Of a stretch of 64,000 bases of DNA, positions 33,904-45,116 are shown one piece after another. A program made the translations under genes and the position numbers. Positions within the stretch are counted from its first letter, which is position 1, and each line of letters opens with the position of its first letter. Source of the stretch: Tillandsia leiboldiana (lineage: Eukaryota > Streptophyta > Magnoliopsida > Poales > Bromeliaceae); the NCBI GenBank assembly GCA_029204045.2, contig CM055069.1:25400825-25464824 (forward strand), in the 5' to 3' direction. The notes below the pieces were generated by a model. The model was given only the letters and a program-made list of their open reading frames with translations, had not been told where the DNA came from and did no database searches.

Positions 33904-36900
33904 GGGCTTCCTCACCTTGTTTTGGGCTTTTTTTGGAACCAACTTCGGGAGGAGCTCCTACAGCGTGATCCCCTACACTTCTTCTTCATCTGCATCGACA
34001 AAGAAGAATTTCTTGAGGCTTCTTGATCATCTTCTTCCTCTCCATTGGAGAGCTCCGCCATTGTTGAAGCTTCGGCCCAACCTCGTCGCATTTCGGTGCA
34101 GAAGCTTCCCCGAGCTCAACTTTTGGACTTTTTAGCTGATTTTTGGAGGGGATCTCCGCGAGAGGTAAATCTACAATTTTGGTATTCAATGCTTTTTGTG
34201 GATCATGAGATTTCTTGGAGTATTTTCAGTATTTCTGGAACTATCACGCACAGATTTTTGTGTTTGGACTCCCTGGAATAATTTTGAGTTTTCTCTTTCA
34301 TGCGATCTCGGAACATGGAGTTTAAATACTCGATTCGCATCTACTCTTCGCGAGGATCACAGTGGTGATTTTTCTGGAATTTTTGGAGGACTCTTCGCAG
34401 GTGAAAATTAGCCATCTTTGGGGCTGTTTTACAAAACAGTATGTGCTGGAATTCAGGATCTTTATTTTCGCCGTGTTCGACTTTTGTTGCAGTTTTCTCT
34501 CAGATTGTAGCATCTTGCGAAGAAAGGAAAGTTGGATTTTGTTGCTACGCTCGAGGTGAGCATTTTATCTTTTGGTTCCGGCTGGAAATGATGTTCGGAT
34601 TGGCCTCCACATTATCTTGACGTGCACGCTGAATTTCTGTATCGTTGTGGACAGCACCTCGGTGTTTTGATTGCCGCCGTCGTTCCGGGAGGAGTTTTTG
34701 GATGACTTTCGTTGCATTGGACTCTTGAGAGGTTGAGGAACGTGCACGCCCTGTTTCGGCCCGACCAGACCTCGGATTGTCGCGTTTCAGGTGGGTTGCT
34801 TCAAATCGACGGACTGTTTTCTAAATCTATCTGATAGTGGACATGCATGATAGAGTTAGTGACTTACTTATTGATCCAGTTATATGCATGATAGAGTTAG
34901 TGACTTATTGATCCAGTTATATGCATGATATCGTGGGGGATTTATTTACCGATGTAGGACGACGCATGATAGTATCCGGAAATAATGGCTGGTTAAATGA
35001 TTATATGCTAGAGTTAGCATTTTGAGCATCGGTTATATTGCATGTTAAACTGTGGAACTTGACCTAGAACCCCGTCATATGTTTGCATGTTTAACCAGAC
35101 TAGTAGAAAACCCTCACTTGAGCTAGGCTCTTTTATGCTTTCGTCTTCCTACACATCGCTTGTTTTCCTTTGGTCTTAGAGTTTTCTCCTCGCCCGGATA
35201 GTAGGCCGAGTAGTCGGGACAGTGTAGGACGCATGTTACGCTCGTACCGGGGGCCGAGTGGAGTCTGGTGGTAGAGGTTAGTTTGGTGCTAGTGTCGGGA
35301 GCCGTTTGGGATGACGGTGATCCTGAGTTGCTGGGTTTTCCTCTGATTCTAGTTCATCGCCACTGAGTGGTGGAAATGTTGATTTTACGATAGCAGGACC
35401 TTGAACCCAGAGATATCTTTTGATACACATGATTTTTGTAAACTGATGTTTCTTTCCAAGCTCCGAGGGATGCCAGCACCCGTTCTCATTTGATTAGGGC
35501 AAAGGCACTAGTCCTTTGGAACTTGGGAAAATAAAACTATTTTTAATTGATTTTCCCTATAAACCAAATGATATTAAAATTGGGGTTTTTCCTTTAAGCA
35601 AGATGGTTTTCTAAAAATAAGTTACTTTTGTCCTCACCCAGAGAGGGGTCGAGTAAAAAGGGTTTTTGGAAACAAATGTCATCTTTTATATAAATTTCCT
35701 CACCCCGCCAAGAGTTCGAGTGATCTGGGTTCCAAGAGCTGCCTCTTTTCGGGACGAGAGCTACGGGCGGCTGCGCTCGGAACCTGTTCTTGTTTGATTG
35801 GGGTTGTAGGCGTCAGCGCTCCAGAATTCTCGGTCCCGGTGTTGTAGTCGATTAGGTTCGTGTGTTGGGTTGGCGAGTTCTTTCGATCTGTTCGATCGTG
35901 GTATCGATTATAGCCGGCATGTGCTACAGTTCTGGTTCTCGATCTCTGCGTGGTTCTTTTCCTCAGTGGGGTCGCTCCCCCTGAGTTTCGCTCCGGATGC
36001 GAGGGTATATTGGTTCGTGGTACGCCCTACGTAAATCCTGCCCATGCGTGGGAGGTGGTTGTAGGTGAGAGTTTATTAGTCCGTTGGGACGCCTACGTAA
36101 TTCCTGCCCAATGCTTGGGAGGTGGTTGTAGGTTAGCGCAGGCTTGACTGGTCGTTTTTGGCAATCATTACGATTGGGTATTTTTGGGCACCTCGAGTTA
36201 GAGTGGTTGCATATCATTGTCCGTTTTACCGCCCATTGAGCATTATAGATAGAGGCATGGTAGTTGTAGATTTCTCTTCCAGCTATTTTATTGTATTCTC
36301 AGTATTCTTATTATCTTATGCCTCTAGTAGACTTAGTGGGCAGACCGCAGGGTTGGAGACGGTACCCACTGAGAACTACGTGACGGTGTAGTTCTCACAC
36401 CCTCTGTTGGTGACAGTTTTGCAGAGGCCTTCCTTCCGTCCCTGCTTCGGTTGGCTCGACGGTCCGTGGTAAGGGAGTCGCGTGATAGATCCCTACCAGT
36501 GTTGTCATGTGGTGAGATAGAGGAACTTACCCGGATTGTGGGTTTCACTGTACACTGTTGTATTTATGATTATAGTTTATCTCCCTTTTTGGATTCATAG
36601 ATGATGTATAGGTGGATTTTACTTGTATTCAGTCTCAGTGGACCAGATTATTGTATTATTATTCTGGGAGATGGATATTGTATCTTTATTTCAGTTGTAC
36701 AGTGGTTGCAGATTTTTATTACAGCACTTATTTTTCAGCTCTGATATCTGTATAGATGGTAGATATTATTTCTTTTCAGGTTGGACGCTTCGCCTATGCG
36801 TAGTTTGACGCATAGGTGGCGGATCTGTTGGCGAGCAAAGGGTCGCAGTTTCGACGCCGGAGCGTGACAACAGTACCGGGCGCCCTGTGATGACCCGGAT

Positions 36901-37309
36901 CTCCGCCCAGCTTTTGCAGTGTGAATTGTGGCTTCTGGAGGCCTATGATGTGTGTTGGAGTTGGTTGCGCGCAAAACGGACCTCAGATTTGAACCCAGCG
37001 CGAAATTTGGATTAAGAATACCATAATTTCTACTAGTCCGGATGCCTTCGACAAATTTTAGAAGTGAAATTTGGCAAAACGGACATCGGATTTGGACTCA
37101 GCGCGCGAAAACGATGAAAATAGACTACTTGTGTTTTTCGGAGCCCGGATGCCAAAACAGGGATTTCGAGGCATAGTTTACTGTTCCGGCAGGCCAGGGC
37201 AGCGGCGGAGCGCAGCGGCGGCGGGGGCGCGAGCAGGCGCGTGCGCGGCGGCGGGCAGCGCGGTCCACGAGTTTTGGCGTGCACCGGGACCAGCCAATGG
37301 CGGGCGTGC

Positions 37310-37498
37310 CACGTATCGCGCGCTGATTGGGCGGTCAACGCAGGCGCGACAGCAGCGCCGGGCGCGGCGCACCGTGGACCCCGCCAGGCCACGTGTCGCC
37401 CGCCCATTGGCGGGCGCAGCGACCCGGCTGGGCCGCCGTGAACCGCGGCCCACGGTTCCCGCCGTGGACCACGTCGCCACGCGGCGCGCCGCGATTGG
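37310..37498 (+). promoter_or_regulatory. composite G-box/CCAAT sites in U3, LTR copy 2
   Basis: Three sites with the same 10-bp gap: CACGTA 37310/ATTGG 37326; CACGTG 37390/ATTGG 37406; CACGCG 37478/ATTGG 37494. They repeat every 80-88 bp. Confidence 0.8.
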
Positions 37499-37620
37499 CG
37501 GGCGGGCGGGGCACGGAGCGGGTGACGTGGCGCGCCGAGGGGAATTCGGGCGCGCACAGTGTTGGGCTTGGGCCGAATTCGGGCGCCCGAATCCGAACCC
37601 CCTTTGTTGGTGGGCTGGGC

Positions 37621-37629
37621 TATAAATAG
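37621..37629 (+). promoter_or_regulatory. LTR TATA box
   Basis: TATAAATAG about 735 bp inside the LTR, just downstream of the GC-rich U3 block. Confidence 0.85.
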
Positions 37630-39213
37630 CCCCTTTGGGCTTCTTTTTGAAGGCTTTCCCGAGCTCTTCTGCGACTGGGCCCTCAAGCAAAGTTGTTCCT
37701 CTTCTTGTGCTGCATCTTGCGAAGGAGTTTCGGAATTTTTGGATGGCGCGACATCGACGACTTCGGCATCTTGGCGCAGTGTGACGTTTCTTCAACGGTG
37801 GCCCATTTTCGTCGCGTTTCGGTCCACGAGGTCCCCAGAGCTACCCCGAAGGAATTTATGGACGATTTTTGTGGCATCGGTTTCACGAGAGGTAGGCCTT
37901 CGATTTCCATGTTGATCAACTTGCTTCATTTTGAGTTCTTGCCACGGTTTACGAGGCATCTTTGAACCCCTCTTCTGCTGGTGGTTTTTCTGGACAGCGG
38001 AGGCTTGTCGGATTTTTATCTCTGCACTCGGGTATCGGATTTCGACATGTGAGGACTCGATCGACATATACTCTTCGCGATGATCGCCGTCGTATTTTTA
38101 TTGGAATTTTTGGAGATTATCTCGTAGGTGGTATTTAACCATTTTCTAGACTGATTTGACAGCAGCTTGTGTTTGTGGGAATATTTGCTTATTGCAATGT
38201 TTCGACCATATCTTTGTACCCAGGAGGTGTTTTTGGGTGATTTTGGACCCGTTGGAATTGTGGGAATCCGAGGATTTGTCCCCGTTCAGTTTCAGCCTTT
38301 TTGGATCTTGGATTGACGTGCGCTTCAGGTGGGTTGCTTCGTCTCCAAAACCGGTGGACGGTTCATTAATTCTGTTGTATAGAAAGCATGCCTGATTGTG
38401 AAATATGTTAGAATGCACGTTAGAGAGATGTTGTCTTTCCTGTGTTGTTATTGAAATCTTGTTGGTTAATGTTCCCTGATCTTGCTTTAGTTAAACTAAA
38501 TGCTACTTTTGGAACTTGACCTAGCACCCTGTCATATGTTACATGTGTAACCAGACTAGTAGAAAACCCTCACTTGGGCTAGGTTTATTTATGCTTTAGA
38601 CATCCACACTTCTTATTTTATTCCTGGACATAGTGTTATCCTCGCCCGGGTAGTGGGTCGAGTGGTCGGGATTTCTCTTAGTGTGGGATGCATGTTACAC
38701 TCGTGCTTGGGAGCAGAGTGGAGTCTGGTGACATAGCTGGTTTTTGTCTGTGACGGGAGCCGTTTGGGTGAACGGCGGTCCCGGGATGTCTTGTTTCTCT
38801 GTTGGATGTGTCGCCACTGTGTTAGTGGCAGTAGTATACCAGTGATAGCAGGACCTTGAACCCAGAACCTTTTTTGGACACACACATGATTTTTGTCGAC
38901 CAATGTTTTCTTCCAAACATCGAAAGGGTCGCCGGAGTCTGTTCTTGTTTGATTGGACGAAGGCATTAGCCCTTCGGGGTTTGGGTATAAAAACTTGTTT
39001 TCCAACTGTTTTTCCTAAAAGAACTAAAAATCATTAAAAATGGGTATTTCTCAAAACAAGATGGTTTTTCAAAAAGGAACTACTTTTAGTCCTCACCCCG
39101 CGTGGGTTGAGTGAAAAATGATTTTCAGTAATAAATGTCACATTTTTTACTGTAAACTTCCCCACTCGAGAGGATTCGAGTGGTCTGGGTTCTAAGGGCT
39201 GCCTTTTTCTTTA

Positions 39214-39298
39214 GGTCGAGAACAACGAAAGGCTATGCCTAGAGCCTGTTCTTGTTTGATTTGGGTTGTAGGTTCTAGTCTTTCGGGGTTCCCGGACC
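39214..39298 (+). other. conserved-loop hairpin module (family 1)
   Basis: Three nested stems: GGTC-GAGAAC with GTTCCCGGACC outside, CGAAAG with CTTTCG next, and CCTAGAGCC with GGGTTGTAGG inside. The loop carries TGTTCTTGTTTGATTT. The same loop sits in at least eight other modules with different stem sequences. Confidence 0.8.
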
Positions 39299-40261
39299 CT
39301 TCATTGTTGTTGGCTGTGGAGTATACCCAGCTAGTGAGTTTACATGTGGAGTTGATGTTCTTTTTGGGGAGCCGTTGGGTTGACAGCGGTCCCGACTGTT
39401 CGAGTGGTTCCTGTTAGTGAGTTAGAGAGGTGATTTGGGTACTGTCGATCTTGTTGATCATGGATTGGACTATAGACTGCATGAGCCATATTGAGCTCGA
39501 CAGAGATGCGCAGATACTTTCCTCGGTGGGGTCGCGCCCCTGGAGTGCCACTCCGGAGTTGGGCCTGTTACTTTTCTATCGCGACTTGTCGACGCAGTCC
39601 CTCTGGCTGGGCCAGTTTTGGCAGTCACGGACGCCCTACGTAAGTCCGGTCCTCCTTGGATGTAACGGCCGTAGGTGGGCGCAGGTTTGACTGGACCCTA
39701 TGTGGCAGTCACTGTGATTGGGTTGATTGAGTACTTGGGTTAGAGTCGATGCATCATTTTCATCTGTATCACCCCTTGAGCATTGTAGATAGAGGCATGA
39801 TAGCTTTAGACTCTTTCCAGCTTATCTTTTCATTATTACAGTTTTCCTGTTATCTTATGCCTCTAGTAGACTTAGTGGGCAGACCGTCGGGCTTGGTAGC
39901 GGTACCCACTGAGAACTACTGTGGGATGTAGTTCTCACACCCGCTGTGGTGCCTTTCCCCAGAGACCCTTTCTCCAGTTACTGCTGCTCCAGTTGTTGAT
40001 CCTTTTTTTGCTAATCGAGGTAAGGGAGTCGCGAGCTAGTTCCCTACCCGTCCTTGGAGTATAGCGGTACCCATTTTTGGAGCTTAGTAGTACAGTCTGC
40101 TGGATTTTAGTAGTTAGTTACTTTTGAGAGTTTTATTTTGAGAAACTTTTGTAGTGAGGTTCAGACTTGTACTATTCGACAGTTGTATTATTTCTTATTT
40201 CAGTAGTTTACTTTTCAGCTCTGATATCTGTATAGCTTTAGTATCCTTCTTTTTGCAGGTT

Positions 40262-40292
40262 AGACGCTTCGTCTATACGGGGCTTCCCGTAT
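40262..40292 (+). other. twin hairpin near the LTR 3' end
   Basis: AGACG-ctt-CGTCT followed at once by ATACGGG-gctt-CCCGTAT. It lies 55-85 bp before the LTR end and is preceded by a TTTTTGCAGGT string. The copies at 11581-11613, 36793-36816 and 51081-51111 have different stems that still pair. Confidence 0.82.
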
Positions 40293-42841
40293 GGGCGGCG
40301 GATCTGTTGGCGGGCCCGGGTCGCAGTTTCGACCCCGGGGCGTGACACGCCCTGTCCATACATTCGAACTCTCAACCCGAGAGTTGGTTTTTGGTGAGCA
40401 AGAGCCTTCGGACGCCCGGAGCTACAGTGGCAGGCGCAGGTGAGGGTGCCCGGGTTCATACTTCTGGATCCTCAATTCGAGAGCAACCATTTTGTGCGGG
40501 CGGGGTTTCAGACACCCTAGTTGTCCAGCAGGCGTCCTAGAGGCCACGCGGGACTGTAGCTACGAAGATTTGGACGCCCAGAACAAGGTCGCGGGCGCCC
40601 GAATCGGGCGGTGACTGACATGGTTAGATAGGAAATAGAGGGTTTTCTTGGGGGCAAAAGGGTCATTTCACCTCCTCAGTCACCCCTGCCTACCCACCGG
40701 GCAAAACCCATTTAAAACCCCTTCTCTCTCTCTCCCTCTCTCGCACTCTATTTTCCCTCTCTCTCTCCCTGTGTGTCTTCCAGAGAAGACGAAGAAGAAA
40801 TAGTAGAGGGGGAAAGTGAGGAGCATAGTGGAGAATCCCTGTGACTTGGGGTTTTGATCTCCAAAACAGCATGGAGAAGGTGGAGAGGACCTCAAGGAAG
40901 GCTTTGGGAGGAAAAAAAAGCTTTTCCTCCATTCCCTTGGTCTTGAGGGCATGAGAAAGGTAAGTAGAAAATTAGGATTTTTGTATTTTTGGGTTTAAAA
41001 GAGATATTATGATCTCTTATTAGTTTCTATCCCATTTTTAGGAGTTTCCTTAAGGAGATTGAGGATTGGATCACCTTTCTTGCAAGAGCATATACAAGGT
41101 GGGGGATTTCACCAAAAATGGTGAACTCATCTCTTTTTCCCTTGCTTTTCATGATTAGAAGCATTGTTGTAAGAGTAGATGTGTAGAGACGCAAGGTTTT
41201 ATGAGTAAAATATAGGGTTTAACCCCAAGTTGTGAAAAGTGAGTTACAAGGTCTAGCCTTGCATATATGCGAACCAAGAAACCTAGATGTAGGTTGTTTG
41301 AATGGATTTGACTTAGGAGAAAACCTAGGTCAAGGTTTTGCGTGGCATTGCAATTAGGAAAAAATCTAAGGTGGAAATGGTAGAGTCTCAACATAGAGTT
41401 ATTGAACACTAAGTTAGAATGGCATGAGACGAGATTGTGGCCTTGGGACATCTTGGAACCCTACAGTCTTAGGGTAAAGTGGAAAAAAAAGAATATAAAA
41501 TGCACCTCCAGATTTGAGACTCGTCAATTAGGAGTGAGCGCGCATAGCAGCTCCTAGGGCCGGACGAGATACTTCCGGAAGGATTAAAAAGTGAACAAGA
41601 ATCAAAAGAACAAGTAAATGTCCATGAGACATGCATTGTGACCCTAGGGGCAAAAGTGAAAAGAGAATGTAAAGTGCACCTTTCGATTTGAGACTCGTCA
41701 ATTGGAAGTACGACTCCTAGGGTAGAGGCCTATCGGACGAGGTACTTCCGAAAGGTTAAAAGTGACAAGTGCCAATGGGAGGGTGCGAGTATATATCGAC
41801 TCCCGGTGCGAATGAGTGCCAAGGTGCCTTAAACTCATTCATAGCAAACTATGGTAATTATGAAACTTAAAGCATAATGTGTAGAGTGGCCGAGTGCGGT
41901 CGGGTTAGATATGACCAGGAGTAGTGGCATAGTGGCCGGGATACAGTTGAGTAGCCTAGTGTGGCATGGCTTAGTAGCATTATGACATTGAGCATGGACT
42001 AGCAGTCCTGCATGCTAGTGTAGTATTTACTACTTTCCCTATTATCTTGCAACTAATGCTTCCATTGGACCAAGAGGTGTAGAGCATGTTTCTCGGTGGA
42101 TGAACCCACTGGGAACTATTCGTAATTATCACACCCCGTGGTTTTCACCTTTTTGCAGGTCCAGATACATCCAGTAAGGCACACGACAGGAGCAAAGGCC
42201 CAACAACATAGTGGACCTTGAGGGTCTAGTAGTACATTACTTTTTATATTTTTGAGTGAACTATGTATTTGGTGGGGAAAAAGAGTAAAAACAAATTGTA
42301 ACTAAATGTTATATTGAGATGTTCACTCTTGTACCCTTTACTTTCAACTTGTTATAATTTTTTGTTTAAAGTTGAATGTTACAGCTTAGTAGTTTACTCT
42401 GATATTATGTATCTCATTGTACACATTGTATTATTTGTGATGGTTACTGTTCCTTTTGAGTATAGAGGAGATCATGCCCGATTAGCAGGTCTGTTGGCGT
42501 GCCCGAACTGACCAAATTGGCGGTCTCAGGGCGTGAGCCACGTGACATATATTTTCTACGAGAACATGAGTCAAATGTTTTGTGTGTAAGAAACTTAAGA
42601 GGATTTGAGTCTTTTGCTTTCATCTTCTTTGGACTTGGTTTAGTCTTGAGTACTATTTTAGTGGCCGTACATTGCCATTTAACAAGATAAAAATTACGAG
42701 CTTCTTACATTTTAGATTAAAAAATATGGAAGCATAGTTCAAAAAATTTCTTGAAATCATAATGTATAATTTAAACCTACATGAACTAATGAGACGGAAA
42801 GAAGCAAGGACCAATAAAAGAGAGTAAAATTGAAAACATAC

Positions 42842-42924
42842 CTTCTTCTTGTGAACAGAAAGTTCGGCCGAGGAAGTAGGTTTATACTTGTCAACCCATA
42901 GCTCTTTTGCATTACACAAAAATC
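42842..42924 (-). CDS. RAD17: RAD17 exon (N-terminal LWVDKYKP motif)
   Basis: Most upstream exon seen. It encodes about 27 residues including ELWVDKYKP and ELSVHKKK, the signature just before the RAD17 ATPase domain. The donor is AAG|GTATGT at 42841. The chosen acceptor is TAACAG ending at 42925, which needs one base from an upstream exon to complete a Gly codon; a closer AG (TGCAAAAG) is possible, so the upper border is less certain than the lower one. No start-codon exon is recognisable between here and 64000, where transposons dominate. The intron on the 5' side is therefore probably more than 21 kb. Confidence 0.88.
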
Positions 42925-43391
42925 CTGTTATAGAAGTACAGTTTTCAGCAAATAGCAAGAAATGCAACATACGTTAAACAAAATTAGTATGGTGCTCTAC
43001 TCATGACTACCATTCAAAGGGCATTATGTGGAAGATAACCTTATCTCATCTAAGAATTACGTAGGCCCTGTTTGGCAGTGCTGTGAGGTGAAACCTCAAT
43101 AATATTGTTCTACATTGACACCTCTGATCAGTTAATAGTGAACTTTTTTTATGTTACCACATGCATTAGCAAAAGTATTCTCACGAATGCATTTGCTAAG
43201 ACCAAAAAACTTCTAAATGAACATGACTATATGCCTTGACCTAACCCAAACTAACAAGTAATGTGTAACCCAATATCAAGCCATGTTTAACCTATTATTG
43301 TTGAGTCCAGGACTCATGTATACTCAATCAAGGTAACCGAATGCAGCAAGTCAGAGAAAAAAAAGGACACGAAAGGAATAAGTAGGAAGCA
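42925..43391. other. intron upstream of the LWVDKYKP exon
   Basis: Ordinary intron sequence. GGCCCTGTTTGGCAG at about 43064 looks like the end of a hAT-type MITE. No exon recognised. Confidence 0.5.
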
Positions 43392-44984
43392 TGTAATGCA
43401 CCGATTTTGGCTAAATTGACAAAGCACGGATTAAATTGTGAAGAACATGTATAAAAACATGATTAAAAGAGTTTTAGAGTGGTTTTGGATCGAATCGGAG
43501 TAAGTTCAAATCAAAATGGAATTCGAAATGCTGAAAACTGAGCTTCAGAAAGATTCGGACGCCTGAAATATCCTACGGGCGCCTAAAATAGGATTCAAGA
43601 CCCAAATTGGGCGCTTGGTGCCCATATGCAGACACTCAACCCGAGAGCGCCCCAACGCTCTATCGCAAGAATTCGGGTGCTCGAAGTGCCCTGTGTGCAC
43701 CCGAGAATGCGCGAAGGGTACTGTAGCTATGAAGTTTCGGATGCCAGAATCACCTCGCAGGCGCCCGAAACTTGTCGCAGACAATGAAGAGGAGGCTTGG
43801 AGAAGGGAAGATCCAGCTCTAGCACATGTGGAAGCTTATAAAACTTAGAGTCTAAGGTAAAAGTTTTCAACTTCAAGTTAAGGTTTGTGTTAAACTCTTT
43901 GAAATTGGGATTTTTTGGAAACCCCAAGTGATTCTACACTATTTTGATCGTGGATTCACTATAATTTTCAAGGTGTTCTTGAGAGAGGAAAACCTGGGAC
44001 AAAAACTTGGGGTTTTTGTGCCTGTAAGGTTGTGAACCAAATTGACCTTGAAAACCTCTAATTGATGGTTGGAGAAATGCGCCTAACAACTTGGATTTGA
44101 GAAATGGCGACGTCTTGGTGGTCAATTGAAGAAAACGAACGGAAATCAAGGAAATCCGTTCGTTAGCGTCGTAGCGCGCCAAATCAGTATCGGGAGCCTA
44201 ATTGCAAATGACTACAAGGAATTGGGAGTAAATTAAGGTGGGAATACGACTGAAATGGTTTGATCTCTCCTTCGTCTAAAGTCTCTTTGACTTCATGCAT
44301 ATATATATATATATATATGAGTAAAAATGTAAGCTAAAGCAGATTTAGTTACATGCTAGGAGATCAAGTAAACTAAGATGGTTCATGAGTGGCGTACCTA
44401 AGTGAAATTAGGGTTTAGCCCTATAAGTAAAGAGACGGACTAGGAAGCATGCATATAAGACTATAAGTCTACTGTGAACTAAGAAAATGGGTTAAACATG
44501 TAAGACTATAAGTCTAATGTGAACTAAGAAGAGTGACATTTAAACTTAGCTCAGAACCTAAGAAAAAAACATGTAAGACTATAAGTCTAATGTGGACCTA
44601 GAGTATAGGTCGATCGAGTGGGATTTTACTTAGGTTAAAGCCTAAGGGACCTAGAGTATAGGTCGATCGAGTGGCATTTTACTTAGGTTAAAACCTAAGG
44701 GGAAACTAGTGATATATAAACTCTAAATTTAATATAAACAAGAAAACAAGTAAATATGCACGTGTAGGCGTATGACCTTGTGAACCTTAAAGAGGTCAAG
44801 TCAAGAGTGGCATCAAACCTAGGTTGAAATCTAAGGTGAACTTAGTGAAATGTGAACTATAGGCTAAAGCTTCAGCTAGAGACAAGTGGGTATATGTTGA
44901 GCATAGTGGACCCTAGAAATCATGGACTTGGGGTGAGACAGTGACCAAGATCGCGACATTCCGGAATGGTCTAGCAGGAGTGTC

Positions 44985-45116
44985 GATCATCCCTCCCTCG
45001 GCTCCCAGGGGAGTGTCGATCATCCCTCGCCTCCCTATACTGTGCTTGGTGTGACGATCACCCTCGACACCAAATGACTGTGCAGTGTTTGGTGTGATGA
45101 TCACCCTCGACACCAA
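44985..45116 (+). repeat. array of hairpins with GATCA-type loops (family 2)
   Basis: Four successive units. Two have TTGGTGT/ACACCAA stems (45046-45052 with 45067-45073; 45089-45095 with 45110-45116). The two before them have GGAG/CTCC and GGGAG/CTCCC stems. The loops keep GTCGATCATCCCTC or GA-GATCACCCTCG. Confidence 0.78.

Larger units (their letters stand above)
33105..36869 (+). mobile_element. giant solo LTR, family 1 (3765 bp), TSD ACAGT
   Basis: Starts TGTGATGACCCG and ends GGAGCGTGACA, flanked by ACAGT at 33100-33104 and 36870-36874. The U3 carries G-box/CCAAT composites at 33468-33709 and a TATA box (TATATATT) at 33896. A TTTCAGGTGGGT site lies near 34786. Hairpin modules: 35454-35529, 35751-35837, 35964-35983, 36335-36396 and 36793-36816. 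Short open frames inside have no family match and I leave them out. Confidence 0.95.
36886..40347 (+). mobile_element. giant solo LTR, family 1 (3462 bp), TSD CGCCC
   Basis: Starts TGTGATGACCCGG and ends CGGGGCGTGACA, flanked by CGCCC at 36881-36885 and 40348-40352. It lies only 16 bp downstream of the previous copy, with that 16 bp being family 2 sequence, so two independent insertions hit one site. TATA box 37621-37629. Hairpin modules: 38913-38984, 39214-39298, 39528-39554, 39874-39936, 40262-40292. A CTTCAGGTGGGT site lies near 38325. Confidence 0.95.
32891..42547 (+). mobile_element. solo LTR, family 2, holding two family 1 solo LTRs
   Basis: Family 2 sequence is present at 32891-33104, 36870-36885 and 40348-42547, about 2.4 kb in all, the length of the family 2 LTR at 43392-45901. 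It starts with a GTGCACCGGCTT block and ends with GACCAAATTGG and CGTGACA. No internal sequence is present. The outer borders are accurate to about 10 bp; no clear target duplication was seen, and the end has a small insertion (GAGCC). Confidence 0.8.
29251..42841. other. RAD17 giant intron (about 13.6 kb)
   Basis: Intron between the LWVDKYKP exon and the 16-codon exon. It holds two TRIM elements, a MULE-type MITE and a family 2 solo LTR that contains two family 1 solo LTRs. About 10 kb is LTR sequence antisense to RAD17. Confidence 0.88.
498..42924 (-). other. RAD17: RAD17 checkpoint gene, partial, with three giant TE-filled introns
   Basis: Span of the visible RAD17 gene. RAD17 replaces the large RFC subunit in the clamp loader that places the 9-1-1 clamp on damaged DNA in the nucleus. 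Nine minus-strand exons (42842-42924, 29203-29250, 15578-15634, 3731-3833, 3299-3603, 2810-3188, 1826-1951, 639-849, 498-558) join into one frame of 1373 nt with no stop. All introns use GT/AG and the phases agree at every junction. Order of motifs: N-terminal LWVDKYKP, Walker A GQAGVGKS, Walker B LLIDDLP, sensor-type SGGDIRNA, then the RAD17 C-terminal part. The first exon(s) and the last exons are outside the window. I recognise it from family motifs; no search was run. Confidence 0.93.

Noticed and set aside
498..42924. RAD17 as a processed or dead pseudogene
   Set aside because: Introns are present, all splice sites are canonical, and the frame is open through nine exons with catalytic motifs kept.
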